Positions 1-5,514 of a DNA stretch of 6,499 nt are shown here, piece by piece. Below the pieces are notes generated by a model. The model had not been told where the DNA came from and did not search any database. It saw only the letters and a list, made by a program, of their open reading frames with translations. The DNA comes from a bacterium 42_11 (GTDB lineage Bacteria; Synergistota; GBS-1), in assembly GCA_001508835.1 (NCBI GenBank), contig LGFB01000079.1:1-6499 (forward strand). The letters run 5' to 3'. The translations under genes were made by a program, and so were the position numbers. Positions within the stretch are counted from its first letter, which is position 1. Each line of letters opens with the position of its first letter.

Positions 1-502
1 AAAGGATAAGCTTTCCTTCCTCCGTTAACTTTGGCTCAAGTATGCCGGGAGTATCAAAGAGCAACCCCCAATCTGCCCTAAACCATACTCCTCCGCGTGT
101 AACCCCTGGAAGAGGACCTACCTTAGACTTCTTCCTTCCCAATAGCCTATTTATCAAGGAAGACTTACCCACATTTGGTATACCTACCACCAAAACCTTT
201 GCCCTTGGAAAAGAAGCCAATTTTCTGAAAAGCTTATTAAAACCCTCACCCGTTTTCGAATTCACCCCTATAGCGTTTTCGCCAAAATAACTTAACCACT
301 CCCTCGTGGCTTCCTCATCAGCAAGGTCTATCTTGGTTAAAACCTTCCATACCTCCTTGCCTTCTGGAGGCTCCCAAGGTGGAATTGTAGAGAGAGGAGC
401 CCGCGCATCCAAGACCATCAACACAAGGTTGGCATACTTAGAAGCCTCCTTTATAAGCTCTCTACCCTTGGCTATATGGCCTGGATACCAGCTCCTCCTC
501 AT
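1..502 (-). CDS. rbgA: Ribosome biogenesis GTPase RbgA/YlqF (5' part, cut by the window edge)
   Basis: RbgA is a circularly permuted GTPase for late 50S assembly, needed for the 45S-to-50S step in Bacillus. The 167 codons visible run off the left edge. The G motifs appear in permuted order: G4 TKID (56-59), G5 NSKTG (81-85), G1 GIPNVGKSS (107-115), the G2 region PGVTRGG (132-138) and G3 DTPG (150-153). The N-terminal WYPGHIAKG (5-13) carries His9, the position of the catalytic histidine in Bacillus RbgA. The G5-to-G1 linker is about 20 residues shorter than I recall for Bacillus RbgA. The ATG at 502 overlaps the lepB stop (ATGA), a stop lies upstream in frame, and there is only a weak AGGAT-like RBS, so translation is probably coupled. 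The missing C-terminal helical domain should lie beyond the edge. Confidence 0.93.
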   Translation of the reverse strand, partial: MRRSWYPGHIAKGRELIKEASKYANLVLMVLDARAPLSTIPPWEPPEGKEVWKVLTKIDLADEEATREWLSYFGENAIGVNSKTGEGFNKLFRKLASFPRAKVLVVGIPNVGKSSLINRLLGRKKSKVGPLPGVTRGGVWFRADWGLLFDTPGILEPKLTEEGKLIL

Positions 503-1020
503 CTTATCAATCCTATCCTTGAGGGAGGCCAGTATCTAACCACGGCTTTACCCTTTATATTCTCCCTTGGAAGAAACCCCCAATACCTGCTATCTTCACT
601 GTTGGGCCTATTATCTCCCAAAACAAAGAAAAACCCCTTTGGAACCGTCACGGAAGGCATATTGTAAAAGTCTCTGTTAACCACATAGGGCTCATTGACC
701 TCTTTGCCATTCACGTATAGGTGTCCATTACTTATCTTCACCACATCCCCACCAACGGCAACTATTCTTTTTATAAGGTCTTTAGATGGGTCCAATGGAA
801 ACCTGAAAACCACTATATCTCCCCTTTTAGGATCGGTAAAGTAATAGTAAAACTTCAAGACAAGAATTCTGTCGCCCGGTTCTAAAGTAGGAACCATAGA
901 GGAAGATGGTATATAGAATGCCTCTACCACAAAGGTCCTTATCAACAATGCCAGAACGACCGCTACCAGAATCGTCTCTATAATCTCACGCCAGGCCGAT
1001 TTTTTCTTCAGCTCCTTCAT
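499..1020 (-). CDS. lepB: Signal peptidase I
   Basis: This membrane serine protease cuts signal peptides from exported proteins on the outer face of the cytoplasmic membrane. The 173 residues fit the short Gram-positive-type enzyme with one N-terminal membrane anchor (about 13-36, TILVAVVLALLI) after a basic cytosolic start (MKELKKKSAWR). The catalytic Ser41 lies in IPSSSMVPTLEPGD (37-50), and the general-base Lys84 is in LIKRIVAVGGD (82-92). The conserved C-terminal box is GDNRPNSEDSRYWGF (135-149). The ATG at 1020 has an AAAGGGG RBS 6 bases upstream. Its TGA stop overlaps the rbgA ATG (ATGA). It shares the operon with ffh, so early (SRP) and late (signal cleavage) export functions are co-transcribed. 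Confidence 0.96.
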   Translation of the reverse strand: MKELKKKSAWREIIETILVAVVLALLIRTFVVEAFYIPSSSMVPTLEPGDRILVLKFYYYFTDPKRGDIVVFRFPLDPSKDLIKRIVAVGGDVVKISNGHLYVNGKEVNEPYVVNRDFYNMPSVTVPKGFFFVLGDNRPNSEDSRYWGFLPRENIKGKAVVRYWPPSRIGLIR

Positions 1021-1035
1021 TTAAGACCCCTTTAT

Positions 1036-1383
1036 TTAGACTCTTCTTTCCCTAAGGCGTGCCGATTTTCCTACCCTCTCCCTCAAGTAATAAAGCTTGG
1101 CCCTTCTCGCTACCCCTCTCCTCACTACCTCTATTTTCTCTATCGAAGGAGAATGCAATGGAAAGATTCGCTCTACGCCCACTCCTCCAGAAACCTTTCT
1201 AACGGTAAACGTCTCTCTCAAGCCACCACCACAGCGAGCTATAACTACCCCTTCGAAAACCTGAACCCTTTCCTTTCCTCCCTCTTCAACCTTAAGATGA
1301 ACCCTAACGGTGTCACCAGGTCTAAAATCGGGGATATCTTTCCTCATATACTCCCTCTCTATCTCTCTTATAATAGGATCCAT
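1036..1383 (-). CDS. rplS: 50S ribosomal protein L19
   Basis: L19 sits at the 30S-50S interface of the large subunit. The product has 115 residues, the normal length. Family signatures are the opening acidic helix [28 protein letters not shown] (18-31), [13 protein letters not shown] (42-54), [23 protein letters not shown] (57-79, key residues Arg63, Gly67, Val68, Glu70 and Phe73) and the basic C-terminus with [17 protein letters not shown] trimmed the frame to the ATG at 1383 because a strong RBS lies just before it and because family members start at this helix. It begins 13 bases after trmD and ends 15 bases before lepB, so it can be translated independently inside the operon. Confidence 0.96.
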   Translation of the reverse strand: MDPIIREIEREYMRKDIPDFRPGDTVRVHLKVEEGGKERVQVFEGVVIARCGGGLRETFTVRKVSGGVGVERIFPLHSPSIEKIEVVRRGVARRAKLYYLRERVGKSARLRERRV

Positions 1384-1389
1384 AACTAA

Positions 1390-1397
1390 CACCTCCC
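1390..1397 (-). promoter_or_regulatory. Ribosome binding site of rplS
   Basis: GGGAGGTG on the minus strand ends 6 bases before the ATG at 1383, and its first G is the last base of the trmD stop. It favours this ATG over an in-frame GTG seven codons upstream at 1404, which would lie before the RBS. Confidence 0.85.
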
Positions 1398-2641
1398 TAC
1401 ACACTCCTAAAAAGTCTATCTAAGATTATGGCTACAGCTCCCCTCACAGAAAGATGATTGTAATCTCCCTTCCACTCTATAGGCTCGAGCTGATAATCAG
1501 CCCAGCTTTTTACCTCCTCTGCTAACCCCCATCCCGTTCCAAATAGGATAAAAAGTGGCCTATCTTCAAGCAAAACTTTCCATTTAAGCTCTCTAAATGA
1601 TATCATCCTCGAAGATGGGCGTGCGCTCGTTGCAACCACAATGGGTTCAACCTTTTCCCTTTCCTCGATTCTTCTTACGGTTTCCTCTATAGAGGGAGAA
1701 ACTTTCACCCTTTCCAAAGCTTCCTTTCTATCAGGGTTAAGCATCGACCCCACTCCCTTAGTCCAATGTTCAACTATTCTCTTTACATTCTCTCTTTGCG
1801 CCTGGATAGGTGTTATTATATAGAAGGCCTTAACTCCGTAAGTTCTACAGCACCTTGAAATATCATGGATATCCAAGTTCGCCACAGTGGTAGTTATAAT
1901 CTCCCGATGATGATTATAAACGGGATAGTGAACGAGTCCTACATAGGCCCCCTTATCCATATACTTACGCAAGGACACCTTTTCTATTAGCTCTGGCCTC
2001 CTCTTGTAAGTCCTATTTAAAGCTTCCCGCTTCCTCCACCTCTCAACTTCACCATGGTCTCCAGAAAGGAGGACTTCTGGAACGCTTAGCCCCTCAAACT
2101 CTCGAGGTTTCGTATAGTGAGGAAAATCCAGAATTCCATCGTAAAAAGAATCCCGCTTGGGAGAATCTTCGCACCCTAAAACCCCAGGAATAAGCCTTGT
2201 AACCGCATCGATTATAATCATCGCTGGTAGCTCTCCACCCGTCAAAACATAATCCCCCACGGATATCTCCTCATCTATAAGCTCCATAATCCTCTCATCT
2301 ATTCCTTCATAGTGCCCACAAACCAGAAGGAGATGGTCTCTTGAAGAGAGCTCCTTCGCCAAATCCTGGTTAAAAACGCGTCCCTGTGGGGAGAGAAGAA
2401 TACGATAGGGACTCCCCGGCACATTTTTTATAGCCCGCCAGAAGGGCTCGACCTTAAGAAGCATGCCACCACCGCCACCATAGGGATAATCATCTACGGT
2501 TTTATGCTTGTCTGTAGCGAAATCTCTCGGATTGTGAAAATGGACTTCCAATAGCCCCTTATTTATAGCCCGCTTTATTATGCTACAGCTTATAAAGCTA
2601 TCAAACATCTCAGGGAAAAGCGTAACTACATCTACTCTCAA
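1397..2641 (-). CDS. trmD: tRNA (guanine37-N1)-methyltransferase TrmD fused to a Tm1570-type SPOUT RNA methyltransferase domain
   Basis: The N-terminal part (1 to about 225) is TrmD, which uses SAM to make m1G37 next to the anticodon and so prevents +1 frameshifting. Visible are SLFPEMF-like TLFPEMF (7-13), YGGGGGM (54-60), SPQGR (84-88), [10 protein letters not shown] (108-117), [14 protein letters not shown] (127-140) and DFPHYTKP (172-179). Arg149 and Asp164 match E. coli catalytic Arg154 and Asp169. At about residue 233 a second domain starts ([13 protein letters not shown]) and runs to the end; it resembles the PF09936/Tm1570 SPOUT family, with FGTGWGL (367-373) and [17 protein letters not shown] (394-410) at the expected C-terminal knot. 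Total length is 414 residues versus about 230-255 for ordinary TrmD. The frame is unbroken across the joint. The second domain's substrate is not known to me; related proteins are proposed RNA ribose methylases. The start is TTG overlapping the rimM stop (TTGA). Confidence 0.94.
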   Translation of the reverse strand: MRVDVVTLFPEMFDSFISCSIIKRAINKGLLEVHFHNPRDFATDKHKTVDDYPYGGGGGMLLKVEPFWRAIKNVPGSPYRILLSPQGRVFNQDLAKELSSRDHLLLVCGHYEGIDERIMELIDEEISVGDYVLTGGELPAMIIIDAVTRLIPGVLGCEDSPKRDSFYDGILDFPHYTKPREFEGLSVPEVLLSGDHGEVERWRKREALNRTYKRRPELIEKVSLRKYMDKGAYVGLVHYPVYNHHREIITTTVANLDIHDISRCCRTYGVKAFYIITPIQAQRENVKRIVEHWTKGVGSMLNPDRKEALERVKVSPSIEETVRRIEEREKVEPIVVATSARPSSRMISFRELKWKVLLEDRPLFILFGTGWGLAEEVKSWADYQLEPIEWKGDYNHLSVRGAVAIILDRLFRSV

Positions 2642-3153
2642 TCCAACAAGCCCTCCATCGGAACTATTATCATTACACCCCTTTTAAGATCAATCTCCTT
2701 AACAACGCTTTTAAGAGCGGGTATCATATACTCCCTTTCTCCCTTAACGTGAAAAACGTCGTTGGCTCCCGTTTTCAATATATCCACGACCCTTCCCAAG
2801 AACCTTCCTTCCCGAGTATAAACCTTAAGGCCTATTATCTGATGGAAATAATACTCTCCCTCACCCAAGGGGGGAAGCTCCTCCTCTTTCACCTTTATGA
2901 AGGAGCCTACCAACCTCTCTGCCATCTCCCTTGTCTCACAGCCTTTAACCTTCATCATAAAAATGGAACCTTCCATAGAAAAGCTTTCTAAATCCCCTTC
3001 GAAAACCACATTATCCTCTCCATCGTAAAAGACAACCCTTTTTCTTTCTTCCAACCGTTCGGGGAAATCGGTCATAGAGAAAACCTTCAGCACACCCTTT
3101 ACTCCATGAGCTCCAACAACCTTCCCCACGGTTATGAGCTTACGCCTTCTCAT
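2638..3153 (-). CDS. rimM: Ribosome maturation factor RimM
   Basis: RimM helps mature the 30S head, acting around S19 and the 3' domain of 16S rRNA in the cytosol. The 171 residues have the two expected domains. The N-terminal barrel (about 5-90) contains GKVVGAHGVKG (10-20) and AERLVG (78-83). The C-terminal PRC-barrel (about 98-169) contains the linker LPPLGEGEYYFHQIIG (93-108), TGANDVFHVK (128-137) and YMIPALKSVV (142-151). The ATG start overlaps the khpA stop (ATGA). No strong RBS stands at normal distance (only GGAAG very close to the ATG), so translation probably depends on coupling to khpA. Its TGA stop overlaps the TTG start of trmD. The rpsP-rimM-trmD-rplS order is the classic one known from E. 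coli. Confidence 0.96.
   Translation of the reverse strand: MRRRKLITVGKVVGAHGVKGVLKVFSMTDFPERLEERKRVVFYDGEDNVVFEGDLESFSMEGSIFMMKVKGCETREMAERLVGSFIKVKEEELPPLGEGEYYFHQIIGLKVYTREGRFLGRVVDILKTGANDVFHVKGEREYMIPALKSVVKEIDLKRGVMIIVPMEGLLD
2651..2656 (-). promoter_or_regulatory. Ribosome binding site of trmD
   Basis: GGAGGG on the minus strand, inside the end of rimM, lies 9 bases before the TTG at 2641. It supports TTG as the trmD start. Confidence 0.65.
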
Positions 3154-3389
3154 TCTTCCAAACTTAAAAGCTCCACCATGACCTTCTTCTTAACCTTTAT
3201 CCCGGCAGCTCGAGATAACTCCCTTATGGCTTTTATAAGCCGTCCCCTTCTTCCGATGACCTTGCCCATGTCGTCCTTCTTAACCGAAACTTCCACAAGG
3301 ATGGCTTTCTTTCCCTCTAAGGCTTTCACCTCAACCTTGTCAGGATGATCAACCAGAGACTTCACCAGAAAGGCTATTAGATCCTTCAC
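3150..3389 (-). CDS. khpA: KH-domain RNA-binding protein KhpA
   Basis: KhpA (YlqC family) is a small cytosolic RNA-binding protein. In Gram-positive bacteria it pairs with KhpB/EloR (Jag) and affects cell division and elongation, apparently by acting on RNA. The 79 residues are a single KH domain. The N-terminus [19 protein letters not shown] matches the family start, and the RNA-gripping GxxG loop is GRRG (46-49) inside [16 protein letters not shown] (41-56). The start is GTG, within rpsP. An in-frame TAG two codons upstream rules out an earlier start, so the 41-base overlap with rpsP is real if the sequence is correct. The stop overlaps the rimM start (ATGA). khpA between rpsP and rimM is the common order; the Bacillus ylqD gene is absent here. 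Confidence 0.93.
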   Translation of the reverse strand: MKDLIAFLVKSLVDHPDKVEVKALEGKKAILVEVSVKKDDMGKVIGRRGRLIKAIRELSRAAGIKVKKKVMVELLSLEE

Positions 3390-3687
3390 CCACTACACCC
3401 CCAGAGGCCTTCGCCTTCCTACGAGCTTCTTTCATCTGACAGAACTTGTCCCAAACACCCACCTTAGATAGCAAGCTTTTAGCCGTATCCGATGGTTGTG
3501 CTCCCCGTTCCAACCATAACAACGCTCTTTCCTCGTTCACCTTTATAACGGGAGGTTCAGGCAATGGATTGTAATACCCAATAACCTCTATAAACTTACC
3601 ATCCCTCGGCGCCCTTGAATCCGCAACCACCAAGCGATAAAAAGGCTTTTTCTTTTTGCCCATTCTCGTAAGGCGAATCCTAACCAC
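3349..3687 (-). CDS. rpsP: 30S ribosomal protein S16
   Basis: S16 is a 30S subunit protein that stabilises the 16S rRNA 5' domain and is needed for subunit assembly. The N-terminus [19 protein letters not shown] and the following [22 protein letters not shown] are typical of the family. The conserved fold ends around residue 82. At 112 residues the protein is longer than the common 75-95: after a basic KEARRKAKA stretch it carries a Gly/Ser-rich tail of about 18 residues. The last 41 bases of the gene overlap khpA in another frame, so most of that tail is encoded by DNA that also encodes the khpA N-terminus. The start is GTG with a perfect RBS, 36 bases after the ffh stop. The long tail may vary between relatives. 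Confidence 0.96.
   Translation of the reverse strand: MVRIRLTRMGKKKKPFYRLVVADSRAPRDGKFIEVIGYYNPLPEPPVIKVNEERALLWLERGAQPSDTAKSLLSKVGVWDKFCQMKEARRKAKASGGVVGEGSNSLSGEVSG
3396..3402 (-). promoter_or_regulatory. Ribosome binding site of khpA, inside rpsP
   Basis: The minus strand reads GGGGGTG 6 bases before the GTG at 3389. An in-frame TAG (3395-3393) stands only two codons upstream of that GTG, so no longer khpA product is possible and this RBS decides the start. Confidence 0.7.
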
Positions 3688-3694
3688 TAAAAGA

Positions 3695-3703
3695 CACCTC
3701 CTT
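3695..3703 (-). promoter_or_regulatory. Ribosome binding site of rpsP
   Basis: The minus strand reads AAGGAGGTG, a full Shine-Dalgarno match, 7 bases before the GTG at 3687. It fixes that GTG as the S16 start and fits high ribosomal-protein expression. Confidence 0.9.
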
Positions 3704-3723
3704 AAAGACTTCTACACTTAGAC

Positions 3724-5040
3724 TTAGAAAAATGGGAACTTTATCTTTCCTCCACCTTTAGATATCTTTTTCATCATCTCCTTCATCTCCCAATATTGCT
3801 TTAAGACCTGATTAACAAGCTGAACCGATGTTCCGCTTCCCATAGCAATTCTCCTCTTCCTACTTCCCTTTATTATCTCTGGCCTTCTCCTCTCCTCTGG
3901 CGTCATAGAAAGTATAATAGCCTCTATGTGTTTAAGCTCTCTCTCGTCAATGGTTACATCACCAAGTTTTTTCTTGACCCTGGAAAACCCGGGAATCATG
4001 TCAAGAAGCTGGTCTAAGGGCCCTATGTTTCTCATCTGCCTCAATTGCTCAAGGAGGTCCTCCATGGTAAACTCTGCCTTCTTAAGCTTCTTCGCAATCT
4101 CCTTAGCTTTCTCCTTCTCGATCGCTAAGGAAACCTTCTCAACCAAAGTAGCCACATCACCCATTCCAAGAATCCTTGACACAATTCTATCGGGGTAGAA
4201 AGGCTCAATATCCTCTATTCTCTCACCAACGCCCACGAACTTTATAGGCTTGCCAAGAACATGAGCTATAGATAAGGCAGCTCCGCCTCTTGAATCCCCA
4301 TCAAGCTTGGTTAAGACAACACCCGTTAAATTAACAACATCGGCAAAAGAGCTACCAACCCTTAAAGCCTCCTGCCCCATCATAGAATCAACTACAAGTA
4401 AGACTTCTTGAAAGTTAAAACGCTCTGAAAGCTCCTTTAGCTCCGCAAGCATCTCTTCATCCACATGTAGCCTTCCGGCAGAATCCACTATTAAAGCTTC
4501 GCAAAATCTCTCTTTGGCAACCCTTACCCCTTCTTCAACCGCTTCAAAAGGTGTCCTACCGCTGACTACCTGAACACCAACATTCTTAGCCAAAACCTCA
4601 AGCTGTTCTTTCGCTGCAGGCCTCTTTACATCTGCCGCCACCAAAATGACCTTTTTCCCCTCTTTCTTAAGGAGATTGGCGATTTTAACAGCTGTAGTGG
4701 TCTTACCAGAACCCTGAAGGCCAACAAGCATAAAAAGGGAGGGAATTTCGGAAGAAAAGCTTAATCTCGAATGGCCTCCCTTCATAATATTTACAAGCTC
4801 CTCATAAAGTATCTTTAAAATCTGGTCAGCGGGGCTAATACTTGATAAGACATCCTGAGTCAATGCCCTCTCCTTAACCTTGCTTAGAAGATCCTTGACC
4901 ACCTTATAATGAACATCCGCCTCAAGAAGTGCAAGCCTTACCTGCCGTAAGACGGCATCCACATCTTCCTCGGAAAGCTTACCCTTCTTTCGCAAAAGAG
5001 AGATTACTCCCTCGAATCTCTCTCTCAGCTTCTCAAACAA
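3724..5040 (-). CDS. ffh: Signal recognition particle protein Ffh (SRP54 homologue)
   Basis: Ffh is the GTPase of the signal recognition particle. With the 4.5S/scRNA it binds signal sequences on ribosomes and docks with FtsY at the membrane. The 438-residue length is normal. The N helical bundle is about 1-90 and the G domain about 100-300, with GLQGSGKTT (P-loop, 107-115), DVKRPAA (137-143), DSAGR (186-190), TKLDGDSRGG (244-253) and GVGE (270-273). The Met-rich M domain is about 310-438, with NIGPLDQLLDMIPG (338-351) and the RNA-binding helix-turn-helix around SRKRRIAMGSGTSVQ (393-407). The usual DTAGR motif is DSAGR and the usual DARGG is DSRGG; both are mild changes that should keep GTPase function. 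The start is TTG, overlapping ylxM by 8 bases. The SRP RNA and FtsY genes are not in this window. Confidence 0.97.
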   Translation of the reverse strand: MFEKLRERFEGVISLLRKKGKLSEEDVDAVLRQVRLALLEADVHYKVVKDLLSKVKERALTQDVLSSISPADQILKILYEELVNIMKGGHSRLSFSSEIPSLFMLVGLQGSGKTTTAVKIANLLKKEGKKVILVAADVKRPAAKEQLEVLAKNVGVQVVSGRTPFEAVEEGVRVAKERFCEALIVDSAGRLHVDEEMLAELKELSERFNFQEVLLVVDSMMGQEALRVGSSFADVVNLTGVVLTKLDGDSRGGAALSIAHVLGKPIKFVGVGERIEDIEPFYPDRIVSRILGMGDVATLVEKVSLAIEKEKAKEIAKKLKKAEFTMEDLLEQLRQMRNIGPLDQLLDMIPGFSRVKKKLGDVTIDERELKHIEAIILSMTPEERRRPEIIKGSRKRRIAMGSGTSVQLVNQVLKQYWEMKEMMKKISKGGGKIKFPFF

Positions 5041-5401
5041 GCAAATCCCCCCGTTCTATTAAACCATCTATCTTTCCGAGAATCGCCTCAAGCTTAACCC
5101 TGCTCTCGTAGGGAAGGCCGTTTAAAACCGCATCTATTTCCCTCTTAATCTCTTCGAAGAGAGTAAAATGTTCGATAAATCTCTTAACCAAGCCAAGCTT
5201 CTCCTCTATCCTTTTAAGCCTGTTTAACCCCCTTTTAAGGGTGTAGTAAACAGCCTGTCTGCTTATACCAAACTCCTCCGCTATTTCCCCTAAAGAAAGG
5301 TCATCTTCATAATAAAGCTTCATTATCTCCCTTTGATTTGGGGTCAACAACCCCCCATAAAAGTCTATCAGCAAGCAAACGAAAAAGCGATCCACCTTCA
5401 T
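5033..5401 (-). CDS. ylxM: YlxM family HTH protein, signal recognition particle-associated
   Basis: This is a 122-residue cytosolic protein of the YlxM/UPF0122 family, usually encoded directly before ffh. In streptococci the family has been linked to SRP function through binding of Ffh and its RNA; the role here is inferred from that. A sigma-factor-like helix-turn-helix covers about residues 35-59 (LSLGEIAEEFGISRQAVYYT), preceded by a conserved helix containing LTPNQREIMKLYY (19-31) and followed by a charged helical C-terminus that may form a coiled coil. I chose the ATG at 5401. A GTG one codon upstream (5404) is possible, but the weak AGGT RBS is better spaced for the ATG. It is the first gene after the strong promoter, and its end overlaps the ffh start by 8 bases, so the two are probably translationally coupled. 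Confidence 0.9.
   Translation of the reverse strand: MKVDRFFVCLLIDFYGGLLTPNQREIMKLYYEDDLSLGEIAEEFGISRQAVYYTLKRGLNRLKRIEEKLGLVKRFIEHFTLFEEIKREIDAVLNGLPYESRVKLEAILGKIDGLIERGDLLV
5047..5052 (-). promoter_or_regulatory. Ribosome binding site of ffh
   Basis: A run of six G on the minus strand lies 6 bases before the TTG at 5040, inside the end of ylxM. It supports the TTG as the ffh start, which also gives the expected N-terminus MFEKLRERF. Confidence 0.7.
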
Positions 5402-5408
5402 CACTTAC

Positions 5409-5432
5409 CTGTTAACCTAAAATAGTTTACAA
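5409..5432. other. Imperfect inverted repeat in the operon leader
   Basis: In plus-strand reading CTGTTAAC (5409-5416) and GTTTACAA (5425-5432) are inverted copies with 6 of 8 positions matching, separated by 8 bases. The dyad lies between the predicted transcription start and the ylxM start and reaches the weak RBS. It could be an operator or a weak RNA hairpin, but AT-rich leaders give such matches by chance. Confidence 0.2.
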
Positions 5433-5442
5433 AGCGAAGTAG

Positions 5443-5471
5443 ATTATAAACCTAAAGAGGAAAACTGTCAA
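5443..5471 (-). promoter_or_regulatory. Consensus sigma-70-type promoter of the ylxM-ffh-rpsP-...-rbgA operon
   Basis: On the minus strand the -35 box TTGACA (5471-5466) and the -10 box TATAAT (5448-5443) are exact consensus hexamers separated by exactly 17 bases. Transcription should start near 5435-5436, leaving a leader of about 34 bases before the ylxM ATG. The AT-rich sequence just upstream (TTTAATTTTTGG), which includes the terminator U-tract, sits where an UP element would be; that role is an inference. This is the only convincing promoter I found by eye. I saw no terminator between the genes below it, so it probably drives the whole rest of the window. Confidence 0.92.
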
Positions 5472-5476
5472 TAACC

Positions 5477-5511
5477 AAAAATTAAAGGGGGCTTTAAAAA
5501 GCCCCCTTTAA
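5477..5511 (-). terminator. Rho-independent terminator of the cysteine synthase unit
   Basis: Bases 5482-5495 pair perfectly with 5498-5511, giving a 14-bp stem with GGGGGC/GCCCCC in the middle and AT pairs at both ends, closed by a minimal loop that in RNA would open to several U/A bases. Reading the minus strand, five T residues (5481-5477) follow directly. The hairpin starts 3 bases after the cysteine synthase stop. No T-tract follows on the plus strand, so it should act only for minus-strand transcripts. Confidence 0.93.
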
Positions 5512-5514
5512 GGG

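Noticed and set aside
42..667. Plus-strand open frames of 63 to 82 codons opposite rbgA and lepB
   Set aside because: Both minus-strand genes have intact family motifs here. The plus-strand frames look like shadows with low-complexity composition.
1384..1404. Longer L19 starting at the GTG at 1404
   Set aside because: The strong RBS lies between this GTG and the ATG at 1383, and the L19 family begins with the MDPII-type helix.
3717..3728. Tandem hexamer (TCTAAG twice) at the ffh stop
   Set aside because: Two copies of a short AT-rich hexamer are expected by chance, and half of it is ffh coding sequence and stop.
5402..5404. GTG start for ylxM one codon before the ATG
   Set aside because: The AGGT RBS would be only 2 bases away from the GTG but 5 from the ATG. 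The difference is a single residue, so the choice stays uncertain.
5477..5511. Terminator acting for plus-strand transcripts
   Set aside because: No T-tract follows the hairpin on the plus strand, and no plus-strand gene exists nearby.
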